Origin: Bacteroidales bacterium | Lineage (GTDB): Bacteria > Bacteroidota > Bacteroidia > Bacteroidales > UBA932 | Direction of reading: 5' to 3' | Length of the DNA: 64,000 nucleotides | NCBI GenBank assembly: GCA_017619675.1 | Contig: JAFZRX010000017.1 | Span: 1 to 64,000, forward strand | Shown here: in pieces, positions 35,221 through 44,168 of the stretch | Layout: each line of letters starts with the position of its first letter | How positions within the stretch are numbered: the first letter of the stretch is position 1 | Program-made: the position numbers and the translations under genes | The notes under the pieces: generated by a model | Database searches by the model: none | The model's input: only the letters and a program-made list of their open reading frames with translations | Told to the model about the DNA's origin: nothing

Positions 35221-36624
35221 TCAGAGGCGGCGGAGGGAGCAAACGTTCTCGACGTGGTGGGTGTGGGGGAACATGTCCACCGGCTGGACGTCGGTAATCT
35301 TGTAGTGGGCGCTGAGGAGGCTGATGTCCCGGGCCTGGGAGGCCGGGTTGCAGCTGACGTAGACGATGCGCTCCGGGGCGGCGTCCAGGATGACGCGGGC
35401 GACATCCGGATGGATGCCCGCACGCGGCGGATCCAGGATGATGACGTCCGGGCGCCCGTGATCGGCAATGAACTGGGCGTTAAGGACATCCTTCATATCG
35501 CCGGCAAAGAATTCACAGTTGGTGATACCGTTGTTTTTGGCGTTTTCACGGGCATCCTGGATGGCTTCGGGCACATACTCTATACCTATCACCTTAGAGG
35601 CCTTGGAACTCACGAATTGGGCTATTGTGCCCGTTCCGGTATAGAGGTCGTAGACGACCTCGGAGCCGGTAAGGGCGGCGAACTCCCGGGCGGTGCTGTA
35701 GAGCTTGTATGCCTGCTCCGTATTGGTCTGGTAGAAAGACTTTGGTCCTATCTTGAAGGTCAGGTCCTCCATCTTCTCGTAGATGGCGTCGTCGCCCTTG
35801 AAAAGCAGGGGAGTCTGGTCCGCGATGGAATCGTTCAACTTGGTATTGATGACGTAATACAGGGAGGTAATCTGCGGGAATTTGTCAGCGACAGCCTCCA
35901 GGAGGGGAGTGCGGGTAGCGGGATCGTCCTTGGCAAAGACAACTATGAGCATGACGTCTCCAGCCTGGTTGTTGCGGATAACAATGTTGCGCATATAGCC
36001 CTTGTTCTCACGTATGTCGTAGAACTCCAGGCCGTGCTCTATTGAGTATTGCTTGAGGAAAAGACGGATCTCATTGGAAGGGGAGTCCTGCAGCCAGCAG
36101 TGCTCTATGTCAAGGACGCGGTCAAAGTACCTGCCTACGTGAAAACCCAGTCCAATACGCTCATTTTCAGGCAGTTGCTCAAAATCTACAGGGGTTTCGA
36201 ACCAGCGGCGGGCGGAAAACGTGAATTCCAGTTTGTTACGGTAATAGCGGTTCTTGTCAGAACCCAGCACAGGCTTGATTTCAGGAACATCCAGATGGCC
36301 GATGCGAACAAGCTGGTCGTAGACCTGCTGCCGCTTGGCCTCCAGCTGCATCTCGTACGGCAGGTGCTGCCAGCGGCAGCCGCCGCAGATGCCAAAGTGA
36401 CTGCAAAAAGGCTCAAGGCGCTGAGGCGAAGGCTGGATCATTTTTGCAACGTAGCCTTCCATGTAGTTGCGTTTCTTCTTGGTGACGCGTATGTCCACGA
36501 CATCGCCAGGCACAGCGTACTCCACGAACACGACCATACCGTCAACGTGGGCGAGAGCCTTGCCCTCGGCGGCCACGGCCTCGATGGTCACGGCAGGGAA
36601 CAGCAGATCAACCTTCTTTCTCAT
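35221..36624 (-). CDS. rlmD: 23S rRNA uracil-C5-methyltransferase, RlmD type
   Basis: Methylates a uracil of 23S rRNA using SAM. An N-terminal TRAM domain (residues about 5-62) is followed by iron-sulfur cysteines in CSHFGICGGCRW (Cys74, Cys80, Cys83) and a later Cys in EHCWLQ. The Rossmann methyltransferase domain has DLYTGTGTIAQF, ILDPPRAG and the nucleophile Cys425 in YVSCNPAS. At 467 residues it fits the family; the assignment to RlmD among RumA-like enzymes is the usual one for Bacteroidota. It lies alone between the repeat tract and two barrel genes. Confidence 0.9.
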   Translation of the reverse strand: MRKKVDLLFPAVTIEAVAAEGKALAHVDGMVVFVEYAVPGDVVDIRVTKKKRNYMEGYVAKMIQPSPQRLEPFCSHFGICGGCRWQHLPYEMQLEAKRQQVYDQLVRIGHLDVPEIKPVLGSDKNRYYRNKLEFTFSARRWFETPVDFEQLPENERIGLGFHVGRYFDRVLDIEHCWLQDSPSNEIRLFLKQYSIEHGLEFYDIRENKGYMRNIVIRNNQAGDVMLIVVFAKDDPATRTPLLEAVADKFPQITSLYYVINTKLNDSIADQTPLLFKGDDAIYEKMEDLTFKIGPKSFYQTNTEQAYKLYSTAREFAALTGSEVVYDLYTGTGTIAQFVSSKASKVIGIEYVPEAIQDARENAKNNGITNCEFFAGDMKDVLNAQFIADHGRPDVIILDPPRAGIHPDVARVILDAAPERIVYVSCNPASQARDISLLSAHYKITDVQPVDMFPHTHHVENVCSLRRL

Positions 36625-36680
36625 CGTCTATATATGTAAGTTAACATAATATAAATTGTGTAACAAAAGGGCCGTTATCG

Positions 36681-37301
36681 TTAAAACGACAGCGCCAGGC
36701 CCATCGTCAACCCCATCCCGTACCTTGAACTGAATCTCAGGAACTCATGCGGCACCGGCTGATGCGTATACTTGTCAAATATGTGCAGCGGATGGTCCGA
36801 CGTAAATTGCAACGCAGTGAAAAAATCCATACAGAACTCTTTATAAATTGGTATCCTGTAACCGGCTCCTGCCTTTCCAATGAACAGCAGCTGCTTGTTC
36901 AGTGATCCGTCCAGCGGATACGCGCTTCCACCGTCCAGGAAGAACTTCCAGCCTTCAGAATCATAAGCGTTCCTGAAATACGTAAATCTCAGCGAGTATG
37001 GAACAACCTTGCGGGCTTCGAATATGGCTGTGAAACCGCTGTACAGTCCAATGGCCCAATGGCTGCCAAGGTTTATTCCGGCGTTGGCGTATATCTGGCC
37101 CGTGGATTTATAAACTGCAGTGGCCTGCGAATCGTCGACCCGGACGCCGTCCGTGGAGAAATAATTGAACTTGTGGAAATCCATGAAGACGCCCGTGTAA
37201 CCCCATTCAAGTCCATAGGTAAAGCGCACCTGGGCCTGCAGGTCCTTCCCAAGGCCGGCAAACATTATTAAAATTATTAATAAATGCTTGATTTTCAACA
37301 C
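36681..37301 (-). CDS. Predicted secreted beta-barrel protein
   Basis: 206 residues. A hydrophobic signal ends near KDLQAQ, and the rest alternates aromatic and polar residues (FTYGLEWGYTGVFMDFHKF) and ends GLTMGLALSF, consistent with a small outer-membrane barrel closing on a C-terminal Phe. Its start lies one base after the stop of the gene at 37303-37854, so the two form an operon. No known family recognised. Confidence 0.65.
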   Translation of the reverse strand: MLKIKHLLIILIMFAGLGKDLQAQVRFTYGLEWGYTGVFMDFHKFNYFSTDGVRVDDSQATAVYKSTGQIYANAGINLGSHWAIGLYSGFTAIFEARKVVPYSLRFTYFRNAYDSEGWKFFLDGGSAYPLDGSLNKQLLFIGKAGAGYRIPIYKEFCMDFFTALQFTSDHPLHIFDKYTHQPVPHEFLRFSSRYGMGLTMGLALSF

Positions 37302-37302
37302 T

Positions 37303-37854
37303 TTACCTAAAATTATAACTAATACACAACATTGGCATCCAAGCCCTGTACAGGCCGTTCTTGTACATTGTCATGGTCAAGCCGTCATCCATTTTCAGAT
37401 GCACCGCCAGGTCTCCTTGAAGGTACAGGCTTATGGCAAAGGAAGACGGAAACAGGAACCTTACTCCAAAGTCTCCTGTAAGGCCGGCGGCAAGGCCGTT
37501 CTGCAGGTTTCTCTCAGTCAGGTAACCGGTCATGGCACCCATTCCAGCATAGAGACTCCAGGTGGCGTCCCCGTCCTTCAGACTCCCCTGCGCCAACTCC
37601 AGGTTATGCAGGAAACTTACCCTTAAGCCAGGCGTTGATGTCTTCAGGGACGGTATTCCGTAGATGTCAAAATAGGCGCTGACCACGTTGAATCCCCTGC
37701 TTTTATGCGGATACTCCACACTTGCCCCGAAACCCTTTGGGGAATGGACCATCCCCCAATAAAGATCTCCCTCCCCTGCCGGACGGGCCGGCAGGCTCAA
37801 AGGGAGAAAAAATAAGGCGGCCGATATAAGCGCCTTGGTCAGATTAGGTTTCAT
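37303..37854 (-). CDS. Predicted secreted barrel-like protein
   Basis: 183 residues from the ATG at 37854 (MKPNLTKALISAAL), preferred because it begins a good signal peptide; the longer frame to 37890 does not. The mature part (YWGMVHSPKGFGASVEYP, RVSFLHNLELAQGS) looks like a short-stranded barrel or lipid-binding fold and ends MLCISYNFR. It is co-directional with and one base from the next barrel gene, and divergent from the GNAT-like gene. Function unknown. Confidence 0.65.
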   Translation of the reverse strand: MKPNLTKALISAALFFLPLSLPARPAGEGDLYWGMVHSPKGFGASVEYPHKSRGFNVVSAYFDIYGIPSLKTSTPGLRVSFLHNLELAQGSLKDGDATWSLYAGMGAMTGYLTERNLQNGLAAGLTGDFGVRFLFPSSFAISLYLQGDLAVHLKMDDGLTMTMYKNGLYRAWMPMLCISYNFR

Positions 37855-37893
37855 CAACACGTCTGAAGTAATCATAGCAAATATAGCCATTAT

Positions 37894-37923
37894 TTTGATT
37901 TTAGCCGAAATTTCGTACCTTTG
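37894..37923 (+). promoter_or_regulatory. Bacteroidota-type promoter of the GNAT-like gene
   Basis: TTTG at 37894-37897, an 18-bp spacer and TACCTTTG at 37916-37923 match TTTG-N18-TAnnTTTG with the same spacing as the rsfS promoter. The ATG follows after 28 nt. Confidence 0.6.
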
Positions 37924-37951
37924 GAATACTAAAAACCAAACCTAGGATTAT

Positions 37952-39082
37952 ATGTCTGTAACAGTCAAGAAAGTAGAGAGCAAAAAGGACCTGAAGACTT
38001 TCATAGAGTTCCCTGACAGGCTTTATAAAGACAGTCCGTTCTTCTGCCCCAAACTCTATATGGACGAAGTTGGAACGCTCTCCAAAGACAAGAACCCCGC
38101 ATTTGAATTCTGCGAAGCGGATTATTTCCTTGCATATAAAGACGGTAAACTAGCCGGCCGCGTGGCCGCCATTGTGAACAGCCGCGCCAACGAATCCTGG
38201 AACCATAAGGAAGTCCGTTTTGGATGGATAGACTTCATAGATGACCCTGAGGTATCCAAGGCCCTGATTGACAAGGTGATAGAATTTGGCAAGGAGCGCG
38301 GGATGGACACCGTGACCGGCCCTCTGGGTTTCACTGACTTCGATGCGGAAGGCATGCTTGTAGAAGGCTTTGACAAGCTCTGCACAATGCCCCTTATCTA
38401 CAACTATCCTTATTACGTAAAGCATATCGAGAGCCTCGGTTTCCAGAAGGAAACTGACTGGCTGGAGTACAAGATATATGTCCCCCGCGTCCTCACGGAC
38501 AAGTTCCTCCGCGTGGCCAACCTGGTAAAGGAGCGTTACGGCCTCAGGGTACACAAGCTCACCCGCAAGGAAGTCTTCAAGGAGGGCTGGGGCAAGCGCA
38601 TATTCGACCTGATCAACGTCACCTACGGATCGCTCTATAACTTCACAAACCTCACTCCGGGCCTGATCGACAAGTACATAGAGACCTACCTGAGCCTTCT
38701 TGACCTCAAGTTCGTTTCCGTGATCACTGACCCCCAGGATGAGATAGTGGGCTTTGGCGTAATGATGCCGTCCATAGTAAGGGCCCTCCAGAAGAACCGC
38801 GGCAAACTGTTCCCGTTCGGCTGGGCACCCCTTGTAAACTCAATGTACCTCAAGCACGAGGACAACCTGGAACTCCTTCTCATAGGCATCCGTCCGGACT
38901 ACCAGAGGAAAGGCGTACACTCCCTCATCTTCTGCGACCTGTTCCAGACCGCCATCAAGTACGGCTTCACCTATGCGGAGACCAATGCGGAACTGGAGGA
39001 CAACCTGGAAGTCCAGACCCTCTGGGGAGACTTCGACTACGAACAGCACAAGCGCCGCAGGGCATACACCAAGAAGATCTAA
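37952..39082 (+). CDS. GNAT-like acyltransferase-fold protein
   Basis: 376 residues, soluble. A C-terminal GNAT-like core is suggested by ELLLIGIRPDYQRKGVHSLI, where the RxxGV turn resembles the acetyl-CoA loop, and a second, degenerate GNAT-like half appears in the N-terminal part (DYFLAYKDGKLAGRVAAIVN). Proteins of this length and order are common in Bacteroidota and are usually labelled only as N-acetyltransferase-like. The substrate is unknown. It precedes rarA by 6 bp, so both probably share the promoter at 37894. Confidence 0.7.
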   Translation: MSVTVKKVESKKDLKTFIEFPDRLYKDSPFFCPKLYMDEVGTLSKDKNPAFEFCEADYFLAYKDGKLAGRVAAIVNSRANESWNHKEVRFGWIDFIDDPEVSKALIDKVIEFGKERGMDTVTGPLGFTDFDAEGMLVEGFDKLCTMPLIYNYPYYVKHIESLGFQKETDWLEYKIYVPRVLTDKFLRVANLVKERYGLRVHKLTRKEVFKEGWGKRIFDLINVTYGSLYNFTNLTPGLIDKYIETYLSLLDLKFVSVITDPQDEIVGFGVMMPSIVRALQKNRGKLFPFGWAPLVNSMYLKHEDNLELLLIGIRPDYQRKGVHSLIFCDLFQTAIKYGFTYAETNAELEDNLEVQTLWGDFDYEQHKRRRAYTKKI

Positions 39083-39088
39083 CCTCTT

Positions 39089-40390
39089 ATGAGCGCAACT
39101 TCACAGATGCTGCCTCCCCTTCCGGAGAGGATGCGTCCCCATTCCCTTGAAGAGTATGTGGGACAGAAGCATCTTGTGGGTCCCGGCTGCGTCCTGCACA
39201 ATATGATAGCCAGCGGAGCGCTGTCCTCCTTCATACTTTGGGGGCCTCCGGGCGTGGGCAAGACCACGCTGGCGCGCATAATGGCGGATACCATGGAGCG
39301 CGAGTTCTTTACGCTGTCCGCGGTCAGCGCGGGCGTAAAGGACGTGCGCGAGGTAATCGACCATGCGCGCAGCAAGTCCCTCTTCTCCCACGCGTCCGCC
39401 CCGGTGCTCTTCATCGACGAGATCCACCGCTTCAACAAAGCCCAGCAGGACGCCCTGCTTGGGGCCGTAGAGCGCGGTGACATCGTCCTGATGGGCGCCA
39501 CCACGGAAAACCCCTCCTTCGAGGTCATCACTCCCCTCCTGTCCCGCTGCCAGGTCTTCGTCCTCAAAAGCCTTTCAAAGGACGATCTGCTCACCCTCCT
39601 TCACCGCGCCCTGGAAACGGACCAGGTCCTCAAGGAGCGCAACATAGTCCTCAAAGAGAGCGATGCCCTCCTCCGCCACAGCGGCGGCGACGGGCGCAAG
39701 CTCCTGAACATCCTTGAAATGGTGGTGGACGCCCAGGCCGGCGCAGAGATAATCATTATCGACAACAAGACCGTAAGCGACTGCCTCCAGCAGAGTACGG
39801 CCATATACGACAAGAACGGAGAGATGCACTACGACATCATCTCCGCCTTCATCAAGAGCGTCCGCGGCTCGGACCCCAACGCGGCGGTCTACTACATGGC
39901 CCGCATGCTCGACGGCGGCGAAGACCCCCTCTTCATCGCCCGCCGCCTCTGCATCCTCGCCGCCGAAGACATAGGCCTGGCCAATCCCAACGCCCTCCTC
40001 CTTGCCAATTCCTGTTTCCAGATTGTCAACAGCATTGGCATGCCGGAGGCCCGCATCCCCCTCAGCGAGACAGCCATCTACCTGGCCTCCTCCCCCAAGA
40101 GCAATGCAGCCTACCTTGCCATCGATTCCGCATTAGCCGCTGCCGCGGCCGATAAGACCGCCGCCGTCCCCCTCTACCTCCGCAACGCCCCCACCAAGCT
40201 CATGGAGGAACTCGGCTACGCCGACGGCTACCGCTACGCCCACGACTACCCAGGCCACTTCACAGACCTTGAATTCATGCCCCAGGGCATGGAAGGCACC
40301 GTCTTCTACGAACCCCAGCCCAACCCCTCCGAAGACCGCCTCAAAGCCTATCTCCTCTCCTGCTGGCCAAAATATTATAGCAAGAAATAA
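39089..40390 (+). CDS. rarA: Replication-associated recombination protein RarA
   Basis: AAA+ ATPase of the clamp-loader group that acts at stalled replication forks. Seen: the N-terminal PLPERMRPHSLEEYVGQKHL, Walker A WGPPGVGKTT, Walker B LFIDEIHRFNKAQQD, sensor GATTENPSFE, and the C-terminal tetramerisation region (YMARMLDGGEDPLFIARRL, EDIGLANPNAL). At 433 residues it fits the family. It ends 18 bp before the stop of the convergent GH3 gene. Confidence 0.95.
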   Translation: MSATSQMLPPLPERMRPHSLEEYVGQKHLVGPGCVLHNMIASGALSSFILWGPPGVGKTTLARIMADTMEREFFTLSAVSAGVKDVREVIDHARSKSLFSHASAPVLFIDEIHRFNKAQQDALLGAVERGDIVLMGATTENPSFEVITPLLSRCQVFVLKSLSKDDLLTLLHRALETDQVLKERNIVLKESDALLRHSGGDGRKLLNILEMVVDAQAGAEIIIIDNKTVSDCLQQSTAIYDKNGEMHYDIISAFIKSVRGSDPNAAVYYMARMLDGGEDPLFIARRLCILAAEDIGLANPNALLLANSCFQIVNSIGMPEARIPLSETAIYLASSPKSNAAYLAIDSALAAAAADKTAAVPLYLRNAPTKLMEELGYADGYRYAHDYPGHFTDLEFMPQGMEGTVFYEPQPNPSEDRLKAYLLSCWPKYYSKK

Positions 40391-40408
40391 CGCCCATAGT
40401 CCGTATTC

Positions 40409-42994
40409 CTACAGGACTTTGAAATCCAGGGATTTAAGGTCTTTGTCAGCGGAAGAGTTGCCGTAGAGGATCTGGTAGCGGCCAGGGAAGACAGCGAGGT
40501 CGTCGACGGCTTCGCTGTAGTATGCGAAGGCGTCCGGCTCAAGGGTGAGCTTGACCTTCACGGTCTTGCCAGGGGCAACGGTAACCCTCTGGAAAGCCTT
40601 GAGAGACTTGATGGGGGCGTCAGGATTGTCGAGGCTCTTGACGTAGACCTGTACAACCTCGTCAGCGGACATGTCACCATTGTTGGTAACCGGAACCGTA
40701 ACGGTAACGCCCTTGCCGGCCTTTACGGAAGAACGGGAAAGCTGGGCGTCGCCGAAGGAGAAGTCAGCGTAACTCATTCCAAAGCCGAAAGGCCACATAG
40801 GCTCGCCCTTGAAATAGCGATAGGTACGGTTGTCCATGCTGTAGTCCTGGAAATCAGGAAGCTGCGCGGTAGACTTGTAGAAAGTAACCGGAAGCTTTCC
40901 GGACGGGCTCACGTCACCAAAGAGGATATCGGCGATGGCGGTACCGCCCTCCTGTCCTGAATACCAAACCTGGAGAAGGGCGTCGAAGTAAGGCTCCGCC
41001 TGCTCGTAGCCGATGCAGCTGCCGGAGCAGCTCAGCATCACCACATGCTTGCCAGTTTCCTTCATCGCCTTCAGGAAACGCTGCTGCACTGCAGGGAGTT
41101 CGATGGTAGCCCTCTCGTGGCCCTCACCCTCCTGGGTAGGAGAAATTCCGCCTGCGAACAGGATGACGTCAGCGTCGGCAACCTGGGCCTTCATATCGTC
41201 AAACTCCGCCCACTTGCGCTGGAACATGTCCACGTTGATCATGGAAACGGCGCCGGCTGCGGCAGCCTTGTAAGCCAGTTCAATGTTGTATGCCTGGCCT
41301 TCCTTCACCTCGGTGGTGATAAGGTTCTGGCCCCTGAAGGATGTGCCCCTCGCAGTGCCAATCTCCTTACCGTTAACCTTTACGACGCAGTCGTTGGACC
41401 TTACGTTGAAGCAGAGGGTTCCGGTGAAATCAGGAACGATGACTCCATTGTACTTTGCGGAGAATCCGGTGGCAGGGATGCCGTCGCCGAAGCCGTATCC
41501 GCCCTCGGTGCGGAAGTTGATGGCCTTCACGTTCTCAACCTTGATGGGGCTTCCGGCAAAGTTTGTATTGCCGTAATAGGTAGCGGTAAAGCCCTGCTCC
41601 CCTCTTGACTGTACCAGGGGGAACTTGGGGGTCTGGATGTAGTCGTTCTCTATTTCGCAACCGCGGATGTAAGTGATGTCAGCATCAGGCATCTTATTCT
41701 TAAGTCCCTGGAGGATAGTCACATAGTGGGTAGGAGAACCGCTGTAGTTGCCGCGCATGATCTCAAGGTCATCGGCGTTGGGGCCAACTACATATATCTT
41801 CTTGATGTCCTTTGAGAGAGGGAGGACTCCCCCGTCGTTCTTGAGCATCACAACGGCCTCGCGCGCAAGCTTGAGGGCGTGCTCCTGATGCTCCTTGCTG
41901 TCAATCACGCTGCCCGGGATGGTGTGGTAAGGAACAACCTCGTCGGGATCAAGCAGACCCAGTTTGAAGCGTCCGGTAAGCACGCGGCGGAGGGAAACGT
42001 CAAGGTCAGCCTCGGTGATCAGTCCCCTCTCCACGCTCTGGATAAGGGAGTTGTAACTCCTTCCGCACTCCAGGTCAGTTCCGTGGAGGACGGCGTCAGC
42101 GCTGGCGGTGGCGGCGTCAGGATGGGTTCCGTGGCGTCCGGGTACATAGAAGTCGTTGATGGCGTCGCAGTCGGAAAGGATGATTCCCTCGAATCCCCAG
42201 CGGTTGCGGAGGATATCCACCAGAAGCCTGTCGTTGGCGCAGCAAGGATCTCCCTCATAGGCGCTGTATGCGCACATCACCTCCTGGACATTTCCGTCAA
42301 CCACAACCGTCTTGAAAGCCGGCAGGTAGGTCTCCCAGAGGTCCCTCATGGAAACCACCGCGTTGAACTGGTGGCGCAGGGGCTCCGGTCCGCTGTGCAC
42401 CGCATAATGCTTTGCGCAGGCGTGGGTCTTGAAATAGTCCTTGTCATCGCCCTGCATTCCCAGGACTGTGTTGAGTCCCATCCTGGCCATCAGGAACGGG
42501 TCCTCTCCGTAGGTCTCCTGGCCGCGTCCCCACCTGGGATCACGGAAGATGTTGATGTTGGGGCACCAGAAAGAAAGGTTTGGCGTACGTGAAACATACG
42601 GGCCTATGTCTCCGTCCCTGGGAAGGGTGTTGTAGCGTGCGCGGGCCTCGTCGGACACCATGGAATAGGTGGTGAACTGGGCCGCCTCGTCAAAGGTGGC
42701 CGCAAGGGCTATGCACTGCGGGAATACGGTTACATCGTCAGTGACAATGCCGTGGCAGGCCTCTCCCCACCAGTTGTAGGCCGGGATTCCAAGGCGCTCA
42801 ATCTCTAGCGAGCGGTTGATCATCATGCTCACCTTCTCTTCAAGCGTAAGGAGTGAAAGGAGGTTGTCCACCCTCTTCTCCACGGAAAGCTTGGGATTCT
42901 GGAAAGGATACTCGTACTCCTGCGCCTGTTTGCGGCTGCAGGATACGGTCAGTGCGCATATCACAGCGCACATCAAAAGGATTTGTTTTCTCAT
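40409..42994 (-). CDS. GH3 beta-glycosidase lipoprotein with PA14 insert
   Basis: 861 residues. The signal ends LTVSC, a lipobox (Cys19), so the enzyme should be anchored in the envelope. The GH3 N-terminal barrel has GIPAYNWWGEACHG, RDPRWGRGQETYGEDP, KHYAVHSGPE and the nucleophile Asp275 in LSDCDA. A PA14-like carbohydrate-binding domain (about residues 465-610) interrupts the alpha/beta sandwich domain, and a fibronectin-III-like domain ends the protein. This architecture is typical of beta-xylosidases and beta-glucosidases of gut Bacteroidota; the sugar cannot be fixed from sequence. A hybrid two-component regulator lies about 1.2 kb away. Confidence 0.92.
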   Translation of the reverse strand: MRKQILLMCAVICALTVSCSRKQAQEYEYPFQNPKLSVEKRVDNLLSLLTLEEKVSMMINRSLEIERLGIPAYNWWGEACHGIVTDDVTVFPQCIALAATFDEAAQFTTYSMVSDEARARYNTLPRDGDIGPYVSRTPNLSFWCPNINIFRDPRWGRGQETYGEDPFLMARMGLNTVLGMQGDDKDYFKTHACAKHYAVHSGPEPLRHQFNAVVSMRDLWETYLPAFKTVVVDGNVQEVMCAYSAYEGDPCCANDRLLVDILRNRWGFEGIILSDCDAINDFYVPGRHGTHPDAATASADAVLHGTDLECGRSYNSLIQSVERGLITEADLDVSLRRVLTGRFKLGLLDPDEVVPYHTIPGSVIDSKEHQEHALKLAREAVVMLKNDGGVLPLSKDIKKIYVVGPNADDLEIMRGNYSGSPTHYVTILQGLKNKMPDADITYIRGCEIENDYIQTPKFPLVQSRGEQGFTATYYGNTNFAGSPIKVENVKAINFRTEGGYGFGDGIPATGFSAKYNGVIVPDFTGTLCFNVRSNDCVVKVNGKEIGTARGTSFRGQNLITTEVKEGQAYNIELAYKAAAAGAVSMINVDMFQRKWAEFDDMKAQVADADVILFAGGISPTQEGEGHERATIELPAVQQRFLKAMKETGKHVVMLSCSGSCIGYEQAEPYFDALLQVWYSGQEGGTAIADILFGDVSPSGKLPVTFYKSTAQLPDFQDYSMDNRTYRYFKGEPMWPFGFGMSYADFSFGDAQLSRSSVKAGKGVTVTVPVTNNGDMSADEVVQVYVKSLDNPDAPIKSLKAFQRVTVAPGKTVKVKLTLEPDAFAYYSEAVDDLAVFPGRYQILYGNSSADKDLKSLDFKVL

Positions 42995-43002
42995 ATATGT
43001 GG

Positions 43003-44085
43003 TTATTTGACTGTCATCCGGCAGACCACGTCGCGCACCGGTCTCTGGGGATCGTTGGTAAACAGCCTGACGCGGTATTCCGTCTTCCCCGCCCCTTCCG
43101 GCAGGGTGAGGGTCGCTTCCATCTTCAGGCTGCCCTTGGGCTTGATTTCCGTGCCTTGTTTTACGTTGATCTCCAGTCCATCAGGAAGTTCCGCCTTAAC
43201 GATTGTAAGCGGGGAAGCGCCGTCGTTGTACAGGGTTACGGCCGCCTTTGCCTTACGGCGCGGCCTCACCGTCCCAAAGTCCAGCATCGTTGGCTGGAAC
43301 CTCAGCGAAGGAGAATTGGCGCTCTTCTCCACCGTGGTCACTGAATAGCCCTCAAGGGCGATGGACTTGCCCTGCTGCTGTCCCTGCAGGTACACGGCCA
43401 CTCCGTTGTTGAATGACCCAATCCTGCCTTTCTCAGGGGCGAACTCAATCACCACCCAGTCCGTCTCCCCCGGCTTCAGCGTCTCCGGAACGGTCACCTT
43501 GACCGCCGGGTCCGCCTTGTCAATCCGATAGGTCAGCCTCATGGGCTCCTCAGACGCGTTGGCTATGCCCACCGCCTTTTTCAGCGAAGTCCCCTGCTGC
43601 ACGAAGCCGTAGCGCGCAGTCAGCACGCTTACCTGAAGCCCTTTGACCAGCGGATAGGGGAAAGCCTGGTCGATGGGCTTCTCCCTTTCCGCAACCACGC
43701 CTTCTATCACCAGGTTGAACTGCTGCCTGTCCCCGGTGGTAAGCATCTGCACCACCTGATGGAACTGCCCCGGCTGACCCGCAGGGTCGAAAATCACTTC
43801 CACAGACGATGCCTCTCCCGGAGGGACGGCGTTGCCGTCATACTTCACCGTGGTGCAGGAGCACCCTGATGAAACCAGGAAAAGCGTCACCGGCTTGTCA
43901 GACACGTTCAGATAATTGAAGACGTGGCTGACTGGGCCGTCCGCCTCCTTTATCTCCCCGAAATCCCAGGTAGTGTCGTCAAAGACAATGTTTTTCTCAG
44001 GGCTCTGCCCCTGTGCCAGGGCACTGAAGCCGCATGTAAGTATAAGGGCGGAAATGAGTATTCTGAAGACTGTGGTTTTGGCCAT
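43003..44085 (-). CDS. DUF1573-domain secreted protein
   Basis: About 360 residues from the ATG at 44085 (MAKTTVFRIL), with a signal peptide ending near SALAQG. The first domain is a clear DUF1573 Ig-like fold (WDFGEIKEADGPVSHVF then VSSGCSCTTVKYDG). Two further Ig-like modules follow (ITNPEEPM-like IANASEEPMRLTYRI, and PTMLDFGTVRPRRKAKAAV). Such proteins are common periplasmic proteins of unknown function in Bacteroidota. It lies 8 bp upstream of the GH3 gene on the same strand, so the two are likely co-transcribed. Confidence 0.82.
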   Translation of the reverse strand: MAKTTVFRILISALILTCGFSALAQGQSPEKNIVFDDTTWDFGEIKEADGPVSHVFNYLNVSDKPVTLFLVSSGCSCTTVKYDGNAVPPGEASSVEVIFDPAGQPGQFHQVVQMLTTGDRQQFNLVIEGVVAEREKPIDQAFPYPLVKGLQVSVLTARYGFVQQGTSLKKAVGIANASEEPMRLTYRIDKADPAVKVTVPETLKPGETDWVVIEFAPEKGRIGSFNNGVAVYLQGQQQGKSIALEGYSVTTVEKSANSPSLRFQPTMLDFGTVRPRRKAKAAVTLYNDGASPLTIVKAELPDGLEINVKQGTEIKPKGSLKMEATLTLPEGAGKTEYRVRLFTNDPQRPVRDVVCRMTVK

Positions 44086-44168
44086 AATTGACAAATGTTT
44101 CGTAAAAATAGTTAATTAATCCTAAAAGATTACTAAATTGGGAAGAATTAATTTAGACTTGGACTATC